A stretch of 64,000 nucleotides of DNA from JAKACA01 sp049510975 (GTDB lineage: Bacteria; Actinomycetota; Acidimicrobiia; Acidimicrobiales; Bog-793). Under the pieces are notes generated by a model. That model was not told the origin of the DNA and did not search any database. It saw only the letters and a list, made by a program, of their open reading frames with translations. The position numbers and the translations under genes are program-made. The stretch spans positions 1 through 64,000 of the forward strand of contig JBEKYM010000010.1 of assembly GCA_049510975.1 (NCBI GenBank). Reading direction: 5' to 3'. Each line of letters begins with the position of its first letter. The stretch's first letter is position 1. Positions 26,729-34,659 of this stretch are shown here, piece by piece.

Positions 26729-27508
26729 ATGCGAGTCGGATTCCGCAGGATCGGACGTGGCGCGACGGCTGTGGTGGTCGTGGTCTGGCTCATGACCGCC
26801 GGCGCCCAGGCGGTCGGCGCCAGCGGGAGCCCGCGGGCATCTCTGTCCATCAATCCCGCCCAGGACAGGCTGACAGTGACGTTCGTCGCCCAGTCGTCGG
26901 GTTTCTCGTCGAAGGTCGTCTCGTACGCCTGGACGTTCGGCGATGGCGCGTCGGCGACGACCTCGTCGTCGACGGTCACCCACACCTATGCGAGACCGTC
27001 GACCTACCTGCCGGCGGTGAAGGAGACCGATGTCGCCGGTGCCAGCGCCAGTGCCTCCGGCACCCTCGCCGTCTTCGTCTGCCCGACCGGTACGACGAGC
27101 TGTAGTGATTCGCTCAGCACGGGAGGTTCGGTCCAGCTGTTGCAGGCGAGCGGCCCCATCGCCGGCACGTCTGCTGCCGGGCTGAATTTGTTCGTCGGTT
27201 CGTTCAGGGTCCCGAAATGCGAGTCCGCCATTGCTCCCGCCGCCGCAGTGACGGACAGCGGATTCACCGGCAGCTTGAGCATGACGCTGCAATACACGAC
27301 GAGCCAACCCCACCACATCGGGACGACGTGTTTCTCCTCGACCGTGGCGTTCGTCGATTCGGCCGGCAAGACCGTCCACAACGGGGCTCTGCCGGCATGC
27401 TCTGTCTCCGCCGCACCGCCGTGCGTGCAGAGCATTCAGACGACGGGCTCGAGCGTGACCAAGGTCTTGTCGATCCCGCCTGGGGACCCGAAAGTCGGCG
27501 CCCCATAA
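26729..27508 (+). CDS. Secreted protein with PKD domain
   Basis: This 259-residue protein has a signal peptide (about residues 1-32) and a PKD-like Ig fold (YAWTFGDG, then THTYARPSTY). A second unassigned beta-rich region has four or more Cys residues. PKD domains usually mediate surface interactions. A GAGGAGG-type site precedes the ATG. It lies 54 bp after the SARP gene and may be co-transcribed. It is convergent with another secreted protein, with a terminator between them. No enzymatic motif is seen. Confidence 0.8.
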   Translation: MRVGFRRIGRGATAVVVVVWLMTAGAQAVGASGSPRASLSINPAQDRLTVTFVAQSSGFSSKVVSYAWTFGDGASATTSSSTVTHTYARPSTYLPAVKETDVAGASASASGTLAVFVCPTGTTSCSDSLSTGGSVQLLQASGPIAGTSAAGLNLFVGSFRVPKCESAIAPAAAVTDSGFTGSLSMTLQYTTSQPHHIGTTCFSSTVAFVDSAGKTVHNGALPACSVSAAPPCVQSIQTTGSSVTKVLSIPPGDPKVGAP

Positions 27509-27535
27509 CCTTGACGACCGGGTCGGCGCGCGCAG

Positions 27536-27569
27536 AGGCCCCACGCCTCGGCACTGAGGCGTGGGGCCT
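27536..27569. terminator. Bidirectional hairpin terminator
   Basis: A 14-bp perfect inverted repeat (arms 27536-27549 and 27556-27569) with a 6-base loop sits between two convergent genes. No long T-tract is present on either side. Confidence 0.8.
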
Positions 27570-27594
27570 GTGCTGCAGCCGAGGAGCCGTGCGC

Positions 27595-28185
27595 TCAGCA
27601 GGCCTGGTTGTTGGTGGCCACGGAGATGTCGTTGATGCCCATGGAAGCGTTGCCGAACAGGCCGTTGGCGGCGAAGCCAGCGCCGATCTCCAACTCGACG
27701 TTGGCGAGCAGGCTGCCGCCATCGGCGACGCCTTGGGTGTAGGTGGCAGCGCTCTCCCAGCCCCTCGCCTGTACGACGGCGCCGGCGGCGGGAAGGCCCT
27801 GGGTGATGAGCGTGAGAGCGCCGGCGTAGGTCGGGACCTTCGCCCCGTCGCCCGTCAGGGTCGCTTTGCCCCGCAAGAGCCCGCGGTCGGTCGTGAGGTT
27901 GATCGTCCAGACGACGTTTTTGATCGTGAGCGTGCCGGTCAGGTTGTAGTCGGTGGAGCCGGGCGTGGTGTCGGTCTCTCCGCCCTTCCAGGTACCGCGG
28001 TAGGTCACATAGGAGATGCCGTCCTCGCCGGCACAGCCTGTCGGGATGAACTTCGCCGCTGCGAGCTGGATGGTGGCGTTCGCCTCGTCGACCTCCGGCA
28101 CGCCCGTGCTGGCGGCCGCGAAAGCGGCCCCGGTCCCGACTGCCATGAGCGCGCTTGCGACCAGAGCTGCGATGACTCGCTTCAT
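27595..28185 (-). CDS. Secreted hypothetical protein
   Basis: This 196-residue protein has a classic signal peptide (MKRVIAALVASALMAVG, Ala-rich cleavage site near residue 26). The mature part is small, Gly/Thr/Ala-rich and beta-prone, and ends in Cys. No family is recognised. ATG 28185 follows a perfect AAGGAGG site at eight bases, which suggests high expression. An upstream in-frame extension to 28248 is rejected on that basis. Confidence 0.75.
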   Translation of the reverse strand: MKRVIAALVASALMAVGTGAAFAAASTGVPEVDEANATIQLAAAKFIPTGCAGEDGISYVTYRGTWKGGETDTTPGSTDYNLTGTLTIKNVVWTINLTTDRGLLRGKATLTGDGAKVPTYAGALTLITQGLPAAGAVVQARGWESAATYTQGVADGGSLLANVELEIGAGFAANGLFGNASMGINDISVATNNQAC

Positions 28186-28369
28186 TTTTGAATCCTCCTT
28201 GACGGTCCGATCCCTCGGTGAGGGCGCTGGAGTCATCATGCGGGGCACCGGTTGAAGGCGGGTTGAACGGGGGTGAATTCCGCTCGGGCACGAGCACGAG
28301 TGCTTTCTTGGCCCGACGGGGGTATGTCAGGATCGGCCAACCCTTTGCCGAAAGCCACGTGGGAGAAGC

Positions 28370-29185
28370 ATGCGCATTCAAGTGGGATGTGAGTTCGCCT
28401 ACAGAGCCGAAGTGCCGACGCACGCCGTGATCCAGGTTGAGCCGAGGCTCGACGGCGGAGTTCGAGCGCTCGACGAGCGCTGGGTGACCGAGCCGCGGAT
28501 CGGGACGTCGCGCTATCTCGACGGGTTCGGGAACTCGTGCCGGCGGGCCACGATCGCGGCGGGAGTCTCCTCGCTGCGGTACGACGCCCTGCTCGAAGTC
28601 CCGGACGGGCCGGACCCCGAACGCCTCGACGCCGCCGAAGTGCCCCCTGCTGAGCTGCCCGATGAGGTCCTCGTCTACACCCTCCCCAGCCGCTTCTGTC
28701 CGACCCAGGAGCTGGCCGACGATGCCTGGAGCCTGTTCGGCTCGTCGGTGCCGGGGTGGAGGAGGGTGCAGGCGATCTCTGACTGGGTGAACAGCGAGAT
28801 CACGTTCGGATACCTCGACACCTCACCGCTCGTCACCGCCGTGGACGTCTTCAACAGCCGTGCCGGCGTTTGCCGTGACTTCGCCCACCTCGCTGTCACT
28901 CTGTGCCGAGCCCTCAACATCCCAGCCCGGTACGTGTTCGGCTACCTGCCCGACATCGGGGTTTCCCCCGGACCTGGGCCGATGGACTTCTGTGCGTGGA
29001 TGGAGGTCTTCCTCGACGGCCGGTGGTGGACGTTCGACCCGAGGAACAATCAGCGGCGGGTCGGACGAGCTCTCATCGGTCGGGGTCGAGACGCAGTCGA
29101 TGTGGCGATGGTCACGACGTTCGGCGGACCAGAGCTCGCGTCCATGACAGTGTGGGCGGACCAGGCGAACGCCACCAGTCCGTGA
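28370..29185 (+). CDS. Transglutaminase-like domain protein
   Basis: This 271-residue cytoplasmic protein has an N-terminal beta domain and a transglutaminase-like core. The nucleophile is Cys168 in AGVCRDFAHLAVTLCR, and Asp223 lies in WWTFDPRNN. The position that normally carries the catalytic His in the D-F-x-A-W motif is Cys208 (MDFCAWMEVF). It may use a different third residue or be inactive as a protease or transferase. It is the first of several plus-strand genes leading to the cox accessory unit but is separated by 116 bp from the next. Confidence 0.85.
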   Translation: MRIQVGCEFAYRAEVPTHAVIQVEPRLDGGVRALDERWVTEPRIGTSRYLDGFGNSCRRATIAAGVSSLRYDALLEVPDGPDPERLDAAEVPPAELPDEVLVYTLPSRFCPTQELADDAWSLFGSSVPGWRRVQAISDWVNSEITFGYLDTSPLVTAVDVFNSRAGVCRDFAHLAVTLCRALNIPARYVFGYLPDIGVSPGPGPMDFCAWMEVFLDGRWWTFDPRNNQRRVGRALIGRGRDAVDVAMVTTFGGPELASMTVWADQANATSP

Positions 29186-29301
29186 CGCCACGAGCGCTCG
29201 TACTACGCTCGATACGTGCAAGCCGGGAGACAGTTGTGTCGTCGCTTCGCCGGCCTGCACGCGGCGGTCGCTTTCTTTCGTTCGCCTGGCCAGGGTGATG
29301 C

Positions 29302-29808
29302 ATGAAGCGTGACGGCATCGACCCTCTCCGTCACCGCCGTCAGCACGTGACTGACGAGACGGCTTTCGGTACGGACCGGTTCGGCCAGTGGGCCGAACGG
29401 TTCGCCAGGTTCTTCGGAACGCCGAAATTCATCCTCGGTCAGACCGTCCTGGTGGCGCTCTGGATCGTTGCCAACGGGTTCATCATCGATCACGCCTTTC
29501 ACTCAAAGGCGTTCGATCCCTACCCGTTCATCCTCCTCAACCTCCTCTTCTCGACTCAGGCTGCATACGCCGCACCGCTCATCCTGCTTGCCCAGACGCG
29601 TCAGGCCGACCGCGACAAGGCGGGCGGCGAAGCCGATGCCCACCACCGGGAGGACGTCGCCAACCGCCAGACCGAGCTCATCCAGCAGAACACCATCATC
29701 ACTGCCGCCACACGGGCCAATACGGAGCAGATCGCCGAGCTTCACCGTCATGTCGTGGCGCTCACGGAGCACTTCGGGATCGATCTCGGCGAGCCCGAGC
29801 CCGACTGA
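29302..29808 (+). CDS. DUF1003 family membrane protein
   Basis: This 168-residue protein has the DUF1003 pattern: FGTPKFILGQTVLVALWIVAN, a second TM with DPYPFILLNLLFSTQAAYAAPLI in overlapping pieces, then a charged helical region (NRQTELIQQNT) that looks like a coiled coil. Two TM helices are predicted. The function of the family is unknown. It lies 88 bp before the small gene that opens the cox accessory unit. Confidence 0.88.
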   Translation: MKRDGIDPLRHRRQHVTDETAFGTDRFGQWAERFARFFGTPKFILGQTVLVALWIVANGFIIDHAFHSKAFDPYPFILLNLLFSTQAAYAAPLILLAQTRQADRDKAGGEADAHHREDVANRQTELIQQNTIITAATRANTEQIAELHRHVVALTEHFGIDLGEPEPD

Positions 29809-29896
29809 GCTCCCAACGGAGCCTCGTGCAGGAGCTCTGGGCCTGGACGGGCTGTAGAATCCAGGCTGTCAACGCCAGGCAGAAAGGTGGCCGCAG

Positions 29897-30154
29897 ATGA
29901 ACCCTCAACCCGACGAAACCCTTGGGGTTCTGCGCCAGGTGTGGGAAGGCCAGGGACAGTCCAGGGAGGACCTCGACGAGGTCTGTGTCCCGCAGAAGAT
30001 CTGCAAGAAGATGGTGACGGTCGGCTTCGAGGGCATGGCCGAGGATGGCGACGTCCGATCCGCCTGGAAGGCCACGCTCCGGCGAGAGGGCAAGCTCCGC
30101 TCGGAGGCTCCCACCATCCGCGACCTCGTCCTTGGTTCGGGAGAGGCTCGCTAG
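29897..30154 (+). CDS. Small hypothetical protein opening the cox accessory unit
   Basis: An 85-residue acidic and basic mixed-charge protein with two Cys in VCVPQKICKK. A GAAAGGTGG site precedes the ATG, and coxD starts 32 bp after its stop, so it probably belongs to the same transcript. No domain is recognised. The Cys pair could bind metal, but two ligands alone prove nothing. Confidence 0.65.
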   Translation: MNPQPDETLGVLRQVWEGQGQSREDLDEVCVPQKICKKMVTVGFEGMAEDGDVRSAWKATLRREGKLRSEAPTIRDLVLGSGEAR

Positions 30155-30186
30155 CTCGGCGACGCCGACGGCAGGGGGACTGAGAG

Positions 30187-31062
30187 ATGGACTGCCCGGC
30201 CACCGTTGGCGAGCTCACCGAGGTCTTGAGGCACGGCGGGTATCTGGCTGATCGCGGGCTGGCGACGGCTTTGTTCGTCTCGCTCTCCTTGCAACGCCCG
30301 ATCCTGCTGGAGGGCGAGGTCGGAGTCGGAAAGACCGAGGTGGCAAAGACGCTCGCTTCGATCTTCGGACGCAACCTGATCCGGTTGCAGTGTTACGAAG
30401 GCATCGACACCAACCAGGCGCTGTACGAGTGGGACTATGCCCGCCAAATGCTACAAATCCGTGCGCTCTCGGAGCGGCAGGCGGCCGACGAGGGGGCGGT
30501 GGACCAACTCTTCGGACCGCGGTTCCTGCTGGAGCGGCCGCTCCTCGAAGCGGTCCGTGCGGGCGACCGAGCCGTTCTGCTCATTGACGAAGTGGACCGT
30601 GCGGACGACGAGTTCGAAGCATTCCTCCTCGAGGTGCTCTCCGACTTCCAGGTCAGCATCCCAGAGATCGGCACGATCAAGGCCGAGAGCACCCCGATCG
30701 TAATCCTCACCTCCAACCGGACGCGCGAGCTTCACGACGCTCTCAAACGGCGGTGCCTCTACCACTGGATCGGATACCCGACCCCGGAGCGCGAAGTCGA
30801 GATCGTCCTCCTCCGCCAGCCTGGCTTGTCCGAGGCACTCACGCGCAAAGTCGTCGCTGCCGTCAATCGGCTGCGTGAGCTGGATCTCGCGAAGCCTCCG
30901 GGAGTCGCCGAGACGATCGACTGGGTGCGCAGTCTGGACGTGCTCGGGGCGACGGACCTCGATGTCGAGGCGGCCGGCTACACGCTCGGAGCGGTTGTGA
31001 AGGAACGTGACGACCTCGATCTGGCGCGCGAGAACCTGGACGAGATCACCTTCGGTGCCTGA
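30187..31062 (+). CDS. coxD: MoxR-type AAA+ ATPase, CoxD-like
   Basis: This 291-residue ATPase has Walker A GEVGVGKTE (about 43-51), Walker B VLLIDEVDRAD and sensor 1 LTSNRTREL. MoxR/CoxD proteins are chaperone-like ATPases that work with VWA partners; CoxD is known to mature the Cu-S-Mo site of CO dehydrogenase. The overlapping VWA (coxE-like) gene and the nearby CODH genes support the CoxD assignment. It is in a convergent transcript relative to coxMSL, unlike the usual single coxMSLDEFG order. Confidence 0.9.
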   Translation: MDCPATVGELTEVLRHGGYLADRGLATALFVSLSLQRPILLEGEVGVGKTEVAKTLASIFGRNLIRLQCYEGIDTNQALYEWDYARQMLQIRALSERQAADEGAVDQLFGPRFLLERPLLEAVRAGDRAVLLIDEVDRADDEFEAFLLEVLSDFQVSIPEIGTIKAESTPIVILTSNRTRELHDALKRRCLYHWIGYPTPEREVEIVLLRQPGLSEALTRKVVAAVNRLRELDLAKPPGVAETIDWVRSLDVLGATDLDVEAAGYTLGAVVKERDDLDLARENLDEITFGA

Positions 31063-32185
31063 AACCGACCAGTTCGCCGGCGTTCTCGTCAACTTCGCTC
31101 ATGAGCTGCGATCCGCCGGGCTGGCAGTCGGATCCGGCGACGTACTGACCTACTGCTCGGCAATGGCCGGTCTCGATCCGTGCGATCTCGTGGATCTGTA
31201 CTGGGCCGGCCGTACGACGTTGGTCAGCCGCTACGACCAGATCGCCACGTACGACGAGGCATTCAGGAGGTTCTTCCTCAGCGACATCGCTCCGGTCCCC
31301 GAGATGCTCATGATCAAGGCGGGCGTCGGCGGTGAGCCTCAGTCCGTGCTGACAGTTCCCGCCACGAGTGACCCGGACGGAGACCGGCACGAGGAGGAGA
31401 CGGTGCTCGGCCTGATGGCGTCGGATGCGGGCTCCCTCAGGCACAAGTCGTTCGCCGCTTGTACGCCCGAAGAGCTGGCGGCAGTGCGCCGGATCATGGC
31501 GCGGATCCGTTTGACGCCCCCGAAGCGGCGAACGCGGCGCTCCTCGTCGGCGCCCTCCGGCCGCTCCCCCGACATGAGGCGGATCATGCGGGAGTCGATG
31601 CGCATGCACGGCGAGCCGGCCGAGCTCTTCTGGCGCCGGCGGAAAGTCCGGATGCGACCGCTGATCCTCATCCTCGACGTCTCCGGGTCGATGGCGGACT
31701 ACTCGCGCAATCTCCTGCAATTCGCCTATTCCGCCCAACGGGCGGCATCGAAAGTCGAGGTCTTCTGCTTCGGGACGCGGCTCACGCGAATCACGCGGGA
31801 GCTCGACCATCGACGGCTGGACCACGCGCTCGAACTGGCGGCGGCGTCAGTGTTCGACTGGGACGGCGGAACCCGGATCGGCGAGTCGCTGGACGCCTTC
31901 GTCAGCGAGTGGGGTCGTCGGGGGTTGTGCCGCGGTGGTGTCGTCGTGGTCTGCTCCGACGGCCTCGATCGGGGCGACCCCGACGTCCTCTCGACGGCCA
32001 TGCAGCGGCTCTCCCGGCTCAGTCATCGAGTCGTCTGGTTGAACCCACACAAGGGCGATAACCTCGCTTTCCGGCCGAGCACCGTCGGGATGATGGTGGC
32101 CGCCCCGCACATCGATCTGGTGCTGTCGGGACATGACCTGAGCAGCCTGGAGGAGTTCGCGACGTTGCTGCCGAGTCTGAGTTAG
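31055..32185 (+). CDS. coxE: VWA domain protein, CoxE-like
   Basis: This 376-residue protein has a helical N-terminal half and a C-terminal VWA domain with MIDAS motif DVSGSM (Asp208). It matches the CoxE/YeaD-type partners of MoxR ATPases. The GTG start overlaps the coxD stop by eight bases. CoxE helps assemble the CODH active site. A variable, Arg/Ser-rich linker separates the halves. Confidence 0.9.
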   Translation: MPETDQFAGVLVNFAHELRSAGLAVGSGDVLTYCSAMAGLDPCDLVDLYWAGRTTLVSRYDQIATYDEAFRRFFLSDIAPVPEMLMIKAGVGGEPQSVLTVPATSDPDGDRHEEETVLGLMASDAGSLRHKSFAACTPEELAAVRRIMARIRLTPPKRRTRRSSSAPSGRSPDMRRIMRESMRMHGEPAELFWRRRKVRMRPLILILDVSGSMADYSRNLLQFAYSAQRAASKVEVFCFGTRLTRITRELDHRRLDHALELAAASVFDWDGGTRIGESLDAFVSEWGRRGLCRGGVVVVCSDGLDRGDPDVLSTAMQRLSRLSHRVVWLNPHKGDNLAFRPSTVGMMVAAPHIDLVLSGHDLSSLEEFATLLPSLS

Positions 32186-32194
32186 GAGCGGCCG

Positions 32195-32479
32195 GTGAGA
32201 TGGAGCGTGGGGCTCGAGACCGAGGGCGACCGAGAGCTCGGCCGGGACGAGATCGTGGAGCTGGCCGACGCCGTGGCGATGAGCTCGGGAGTCGCTTCCG
32301 GCATCGGCACCAACCGTTACGGAGCGCGCTTCGTCGTCGTCGCCGCCAGCCGTAAGGAGGCCGTGGAACGGGCGACAGCAGAGTTCGTACAGGCTGCCGC
32401 CCGCGCCGGGCTTCCGGAATGGCCGATCGTGCGGGTCGAGGCTGTCAGCGAGGACGAGGACCCGGTCGACGACGAATGA
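32195..32479 (+). CDS. Small hypothetical protein
   Basis: A 94-residue soluble protein starting at GTG after an AGGAG site, 9 bp downstream of coxE. It has an alpha/beta feel (VRWSVGLETEG, RFVVVAASRKEAVERA) and an acidic C-terminus. Its stop overlaps the next start (ATGA). Not recognised; context suggests a role with the CoxD/CoxE unit. Confidence 0.65.
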   Translation: MRWSVGLETEGDRELGRDEIVELADAVAMSSGVASGIGTNRYGARFVVVAASRKEAVERATAEFVQAAARAGLPEWPIVRVEAVSEDEDPVDDE

Positions 32480-32922
32480 TCAGACTCGGGTCGCTGGCGG
32501 GGTACCCCTTCGAAGGCCCGCGCCTGCTCGGCGGGTGGACGCCGACTCCGACGGCGGGGGTCTACGCAATCGTGTACAAGCCCGAGCCGGAGTCCAAGCC
32601 GGAGCGGTACGCCGTCATCTATGTGGATCACTCCGACGATCTGTCAAAAGAGCGCTTCCCGTTCAAACATCCTCGGGCAGCATGCTGGGTACGGCGGTCC
32701 GGTAGCCGTTGGAAGGTGTACATCTGCACCTACGCAGTGCCAGGCGGAGGGCGGTCGCATCGTGAGCAGATCGCCCGCGAGCTCACGGCCATCTACAAGC
32801 CGCGCTGCAACTCCCAGCAATACGATCGTTCGTGGAAGGACGAGTGGATCGGCGAATACGCCGCGCCAACGACGGGTCCGCTGACCACCGGCCGTGGACC
32901 CGACGAGTCGGTGGCCGAGTAG
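32476..32922 (+). CDS. GIY-YIG-like small protein
   Basis: This 148-residue protein has features of the GIY-YIG nuclease fold: GVYAI near residue 28, IYVDHSDDLSKERF, and a late helix REQIARELTAIYKPRCN. The second motif has Asp where YIG has Gly (YVD), so catalysis is doubtful. It overlaps the previous gene (ATGA) and so sits in the cox accessory transcript. I recall similar proteins as conserved hypotheticals. The fold assignment is tentative. Confidence 0.55.
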   Translation: MIRLGSLAGYPFEGPRLLGGWTPTPTAGVYAIVYKPEPESKPERYAVIYVDHSDDLSKERFPFKHPRAACWVRRSGSRWKVYICTYAVPGGGRSHREQIARELTAIYKPRCNSQQYDRSWKDEWIGEYAAPTTGPLTTGRGPDESVAE

Positions 32923-32983
32923 CGCATCGGTGCCGACAGAGGACGCGGCACGCTCGAGGTTACTGGGCGACCGGCTTCGGGTG

Positions 32984-33370
32984 TCAGGTGCTGCTTGGTT
33001 GTCCCGAGTGCTTGCCGGCGCGGTACCCGACCGCATCGTGCAAGCGGGACCGGCGCCGTCCTGAGGCTGGTCTCGCCGGCGGGCGCTCTTCCCGCTCGGC
33101 CGGAACGGGCGTGACGCCGACGACGATGCCCTCGGCCATCCCGTACAGCAACGGGAGAGCGCCGGCGACGACTCCGGCAGTCTGGTTGATGTGCGTCACG
33201 CCCGGAGCGATCGCCTCGGCGTGGCCGTTGATCGTGCGTACGATCTCCGCGCACTCTTCGAGGTTGTCCGCAATTCTCCTCAGCAACGAGCCGACCCAGA
33301 AGAGGTAGAACGCCAAACCGGCGATGAGGACGAGAACCTCGAGCACCGACAAGATGACCAGATTCGTCAT
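32984..33370 (-). CDS. Small single-TM protein, last of the cox-linked set
   Basis: A 128-residue protein: TM helix at residues 4-28, then a helix (LLRRIADNLEECAEIVRTINGHAEAI), a Gly/Ala-rich segment and an Arg/Pro-rich tail. It overlaps the upstream 95-aa gene by four bases (ATGA). The build, an N-terminal TM followed by an amphipathic helix, is shared with four neighbours. It converges with the GIY-YIG-like gene. No family is recognised. Confidence 0.65.
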   Translation of the reverse strand: MTNLVILSVLEVLVLIAGLAFYLFWVGSLLRRIADNLEECAEIVRTINGHAEAIAPGVTHINQTAGVVAGALPLLYGMAEGIVVGVTPVPAEREERPPARPASGRRRSRLHDAVGYRAGKHSGQPSST

Positions 33371-33654
33371 GTCCGCACCTTTCCGAGCACTCTTCCGAGG
33401 AACAGGTGATGCTGAAGGCCTTCAGCCAGCACGGCGTCGACCCGATCGGCTGTCTCGGCGATGAGCGCGGTGTTCTCGGTATTGGCTGCAGCTGCTTTCA
33501 GGGTGTCGCGCACCTCGACGACGCGGCGGTCGATGATCTTGACCAAGGCGATCAAGGTGCTGAGGAGGGCGACGACTGCGAAGAGGATGACGAGACCGGC
33601 GATGAGCGTGATGGACCAGAGGTGATGCTGGTTCGAAGTGAGCGCGAGCAACAT
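33367..33654 (-). CDS. Small single-TM protein of the cox-linked set
   Basis: A 95-residue protein with TM at about 15-40 and a soluble helical tail (VRDTLKAAAANTENTALIAETADRV). The tail resembles that of the preceding 91-aa protein (NTENTALIAET versus ENTAPLAELST). It lies 3 bp after that gene's stop and overlaps the next start. Function unknown; probably a membrane-bound helical scaffold. Confidence 0.65.
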   Translation of the reverse strand: MLLALTSNQHHLWSITLIAGLVILFAVVALLSTLIALVKIIDRRVVEVRDTLKAAAANTENTALIAETADRVDAVLAEGLQHHLFLGRVLGKVRT

Positions 33655-33657
33655 CGA

Positions 33658-33933
33658 TCATCCTCCCAATCTGGTGCGTCCGCGGTGGAGCCCGGCGACG
33701 ATGACTTCCGCATGGTCAATGGTGGTGCTGAGCTCGGCCAAGGGCGCGGTGTTCTCCACCGCCTGTTCAAGGGCCTCGTTGATGAGGGGCGCCTCCTTGC
33801 CGATCTCGTAGGCGAGCACGAGGATTGGGGCGACAAGCGCCACGACAGCGACCACGACGACAAAGCCGATCGAGTACCCCACCAACCAGTCCGTCGGGAT
33901 CGCCGCCAGCAGCGGCACCGCATGTATGGTCAT
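33658..33933 (-). CDS. Small single-TM protein of the cox-linked set
   Basis: A 91-residue protein with one long hydrophobic segment (about 16-42) and a helical tail with NEALEQAVENTAPLAELST and a basic end (HRGRTRLGG). It starts 4 bp after the DUF1059 stop. Tail similarity to the following 95-aa protein suggests duplication. Function unknown. Confidence 0.65.
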   Translation of the reverse strand: MTIHAVPLLAAIPTDWLVGYSIGFVVVVAVVALVAPILVLAYEIGKEAPLINEALEQAVENTAPLAELSTTIDHAEVIVAGLHRGRTRLGG

Positions 33934-33937
33934 CGAC

Positions 33938-34126
33938 TCATGCCTCCGCTCGGGTCGGTGACACTTCGGTCACGGCGGTGGATTCGAGATAGCCCAAGAT
34001 CGAAGCTGTCGGAGCGATCCGGTGGGCGGTCCGGACGTGGTCGGTGACTTGTTTCATCAGCTCGTCTTTGTCTCGAGATCTGAAGTGGCTGCGGCAGACA
34101 GGGCTGCCGCAATCGAACTCGTACAT
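33938..34126 (-). CDS. DUF1059 small protein
   Basis: This 62-residue protein begins MYEFDCGSPVCRSHFRSRDKD and fits DUF1059, with paired Cys and His residues (C6, C11, H14 and a later His) that could bind a metal. A GGGAGG site precedes the ATG. It is embedded among the single-TM genes, in the same transcript as coxMSL. A metal-handling role is attractive but unproven. Confidence 0.8.
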   Translation of the reverse strand: MYEFDCGSPVCRSHFRSRDKDELMKQVTDHVRTAHRIAPTASILGYLESTAVTEVSPTRAEA

Positions 34127-34147
34127 CTTCGGCTCCCTCCCGCCGTC

Positions 34148-34375
34148 TCAGACTGACTCGCAGAAGTCACGGACCGGCTTCAAGTGGGCGTTCACTGACG
34201 TGAGCGCCTCAGGAACGGTTCTCGTCTGGTGAGCGACGACTCGCACCCCGACGATCACGGTCCCGAGCGTCACGCGCACCGTCTTCAAGTGCCAGATGAC
34301 GCGAAGTAGCCCAACCGCGGTGACTCCGATGATCAGCGTCGAGATGGCCACGGTGACCCAAGCAACTGCAGGCAT
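34148..34375 (-). CDS. Small single-TM protein of the cox-linked set
   Basis: A 75-residue protein with an N-terminal TM (about 4-26) followed by a partly hydrophobic stretch and a tail with TVPEALTSVNAHLKPVRDF. The motif VPEAL also occurs in the preceding 84-aa protein (GVPEALATTD), which points to shared ancestry. AAAGGAACAGG precedes the ATG. Function unknown. Confidence 0.65.
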   Translation of the reverse strand: MPAVAWVTVAISTLIIGVTAVGLLRVIWHLKTVRVTLGTVIVGVRVVAHQTRTVPEALTSVNAHLKPVRDFCESV

Positions 34376-34393
34376 TGCCCTGTTCCTTTCTGC

Positions 34394-34648
34394 TCAGCCG
34401 AGGAGGCGAGCGACCGAGCCGGCATAGCGAACGGCGCCGACTGCGACCTCTTGGATGGTGGCGTCGGTTGTGGCGAGCGCTTCGGGCACGCCATCGAGGT
34501 TCCCGGTGAGGGCGACCCCGGCAGTCAAGATGTCGTCGGTTGCGCCCCGAATGCGCTCGACGGCGGCGAGCACGCGGTTGAGCAGCGCGATGACGACGGG
34601 AAGGACCACGAGCAACAGCACGGCGTTGCCGATCCACCACCAGATCAT
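34394..34648 (-). CDS. Small single-TM protein of the cox-linked set
   Basis: An 84-residue protein with an N-terminal TM (about 5-25) and a tail containing VERIRGATDDILTAGVALTG and GVPEALATTDATIQE. It lies 11 bp after coxG, with a GAGGAGAC site before its ATG, so it must share the CODH transcript unless a promoter lies in coxG. It is the first of five similar small membrane proteins. Function unknown. Confidence 0.68.
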   Translation of the reverse strand: MIWWWIGNAVLLLVVLPVVIALLNRVLAAVERIRGATDDILTAGVALTGNLDGVPEALATTDATIQEVAVGAVRYAGSVARLLG

Positions 34649-34659
34649 GGTTCGTCTCC

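Noticed and set aside
26576..28423. Minus-strand frame of 615 codons spanning three genes
   Set aside because: It covers the SARP end, the PKD protein antisense and the secreted protein in another frame. Composition is Arg/Gly-rich, which is typical of a GC shadow.
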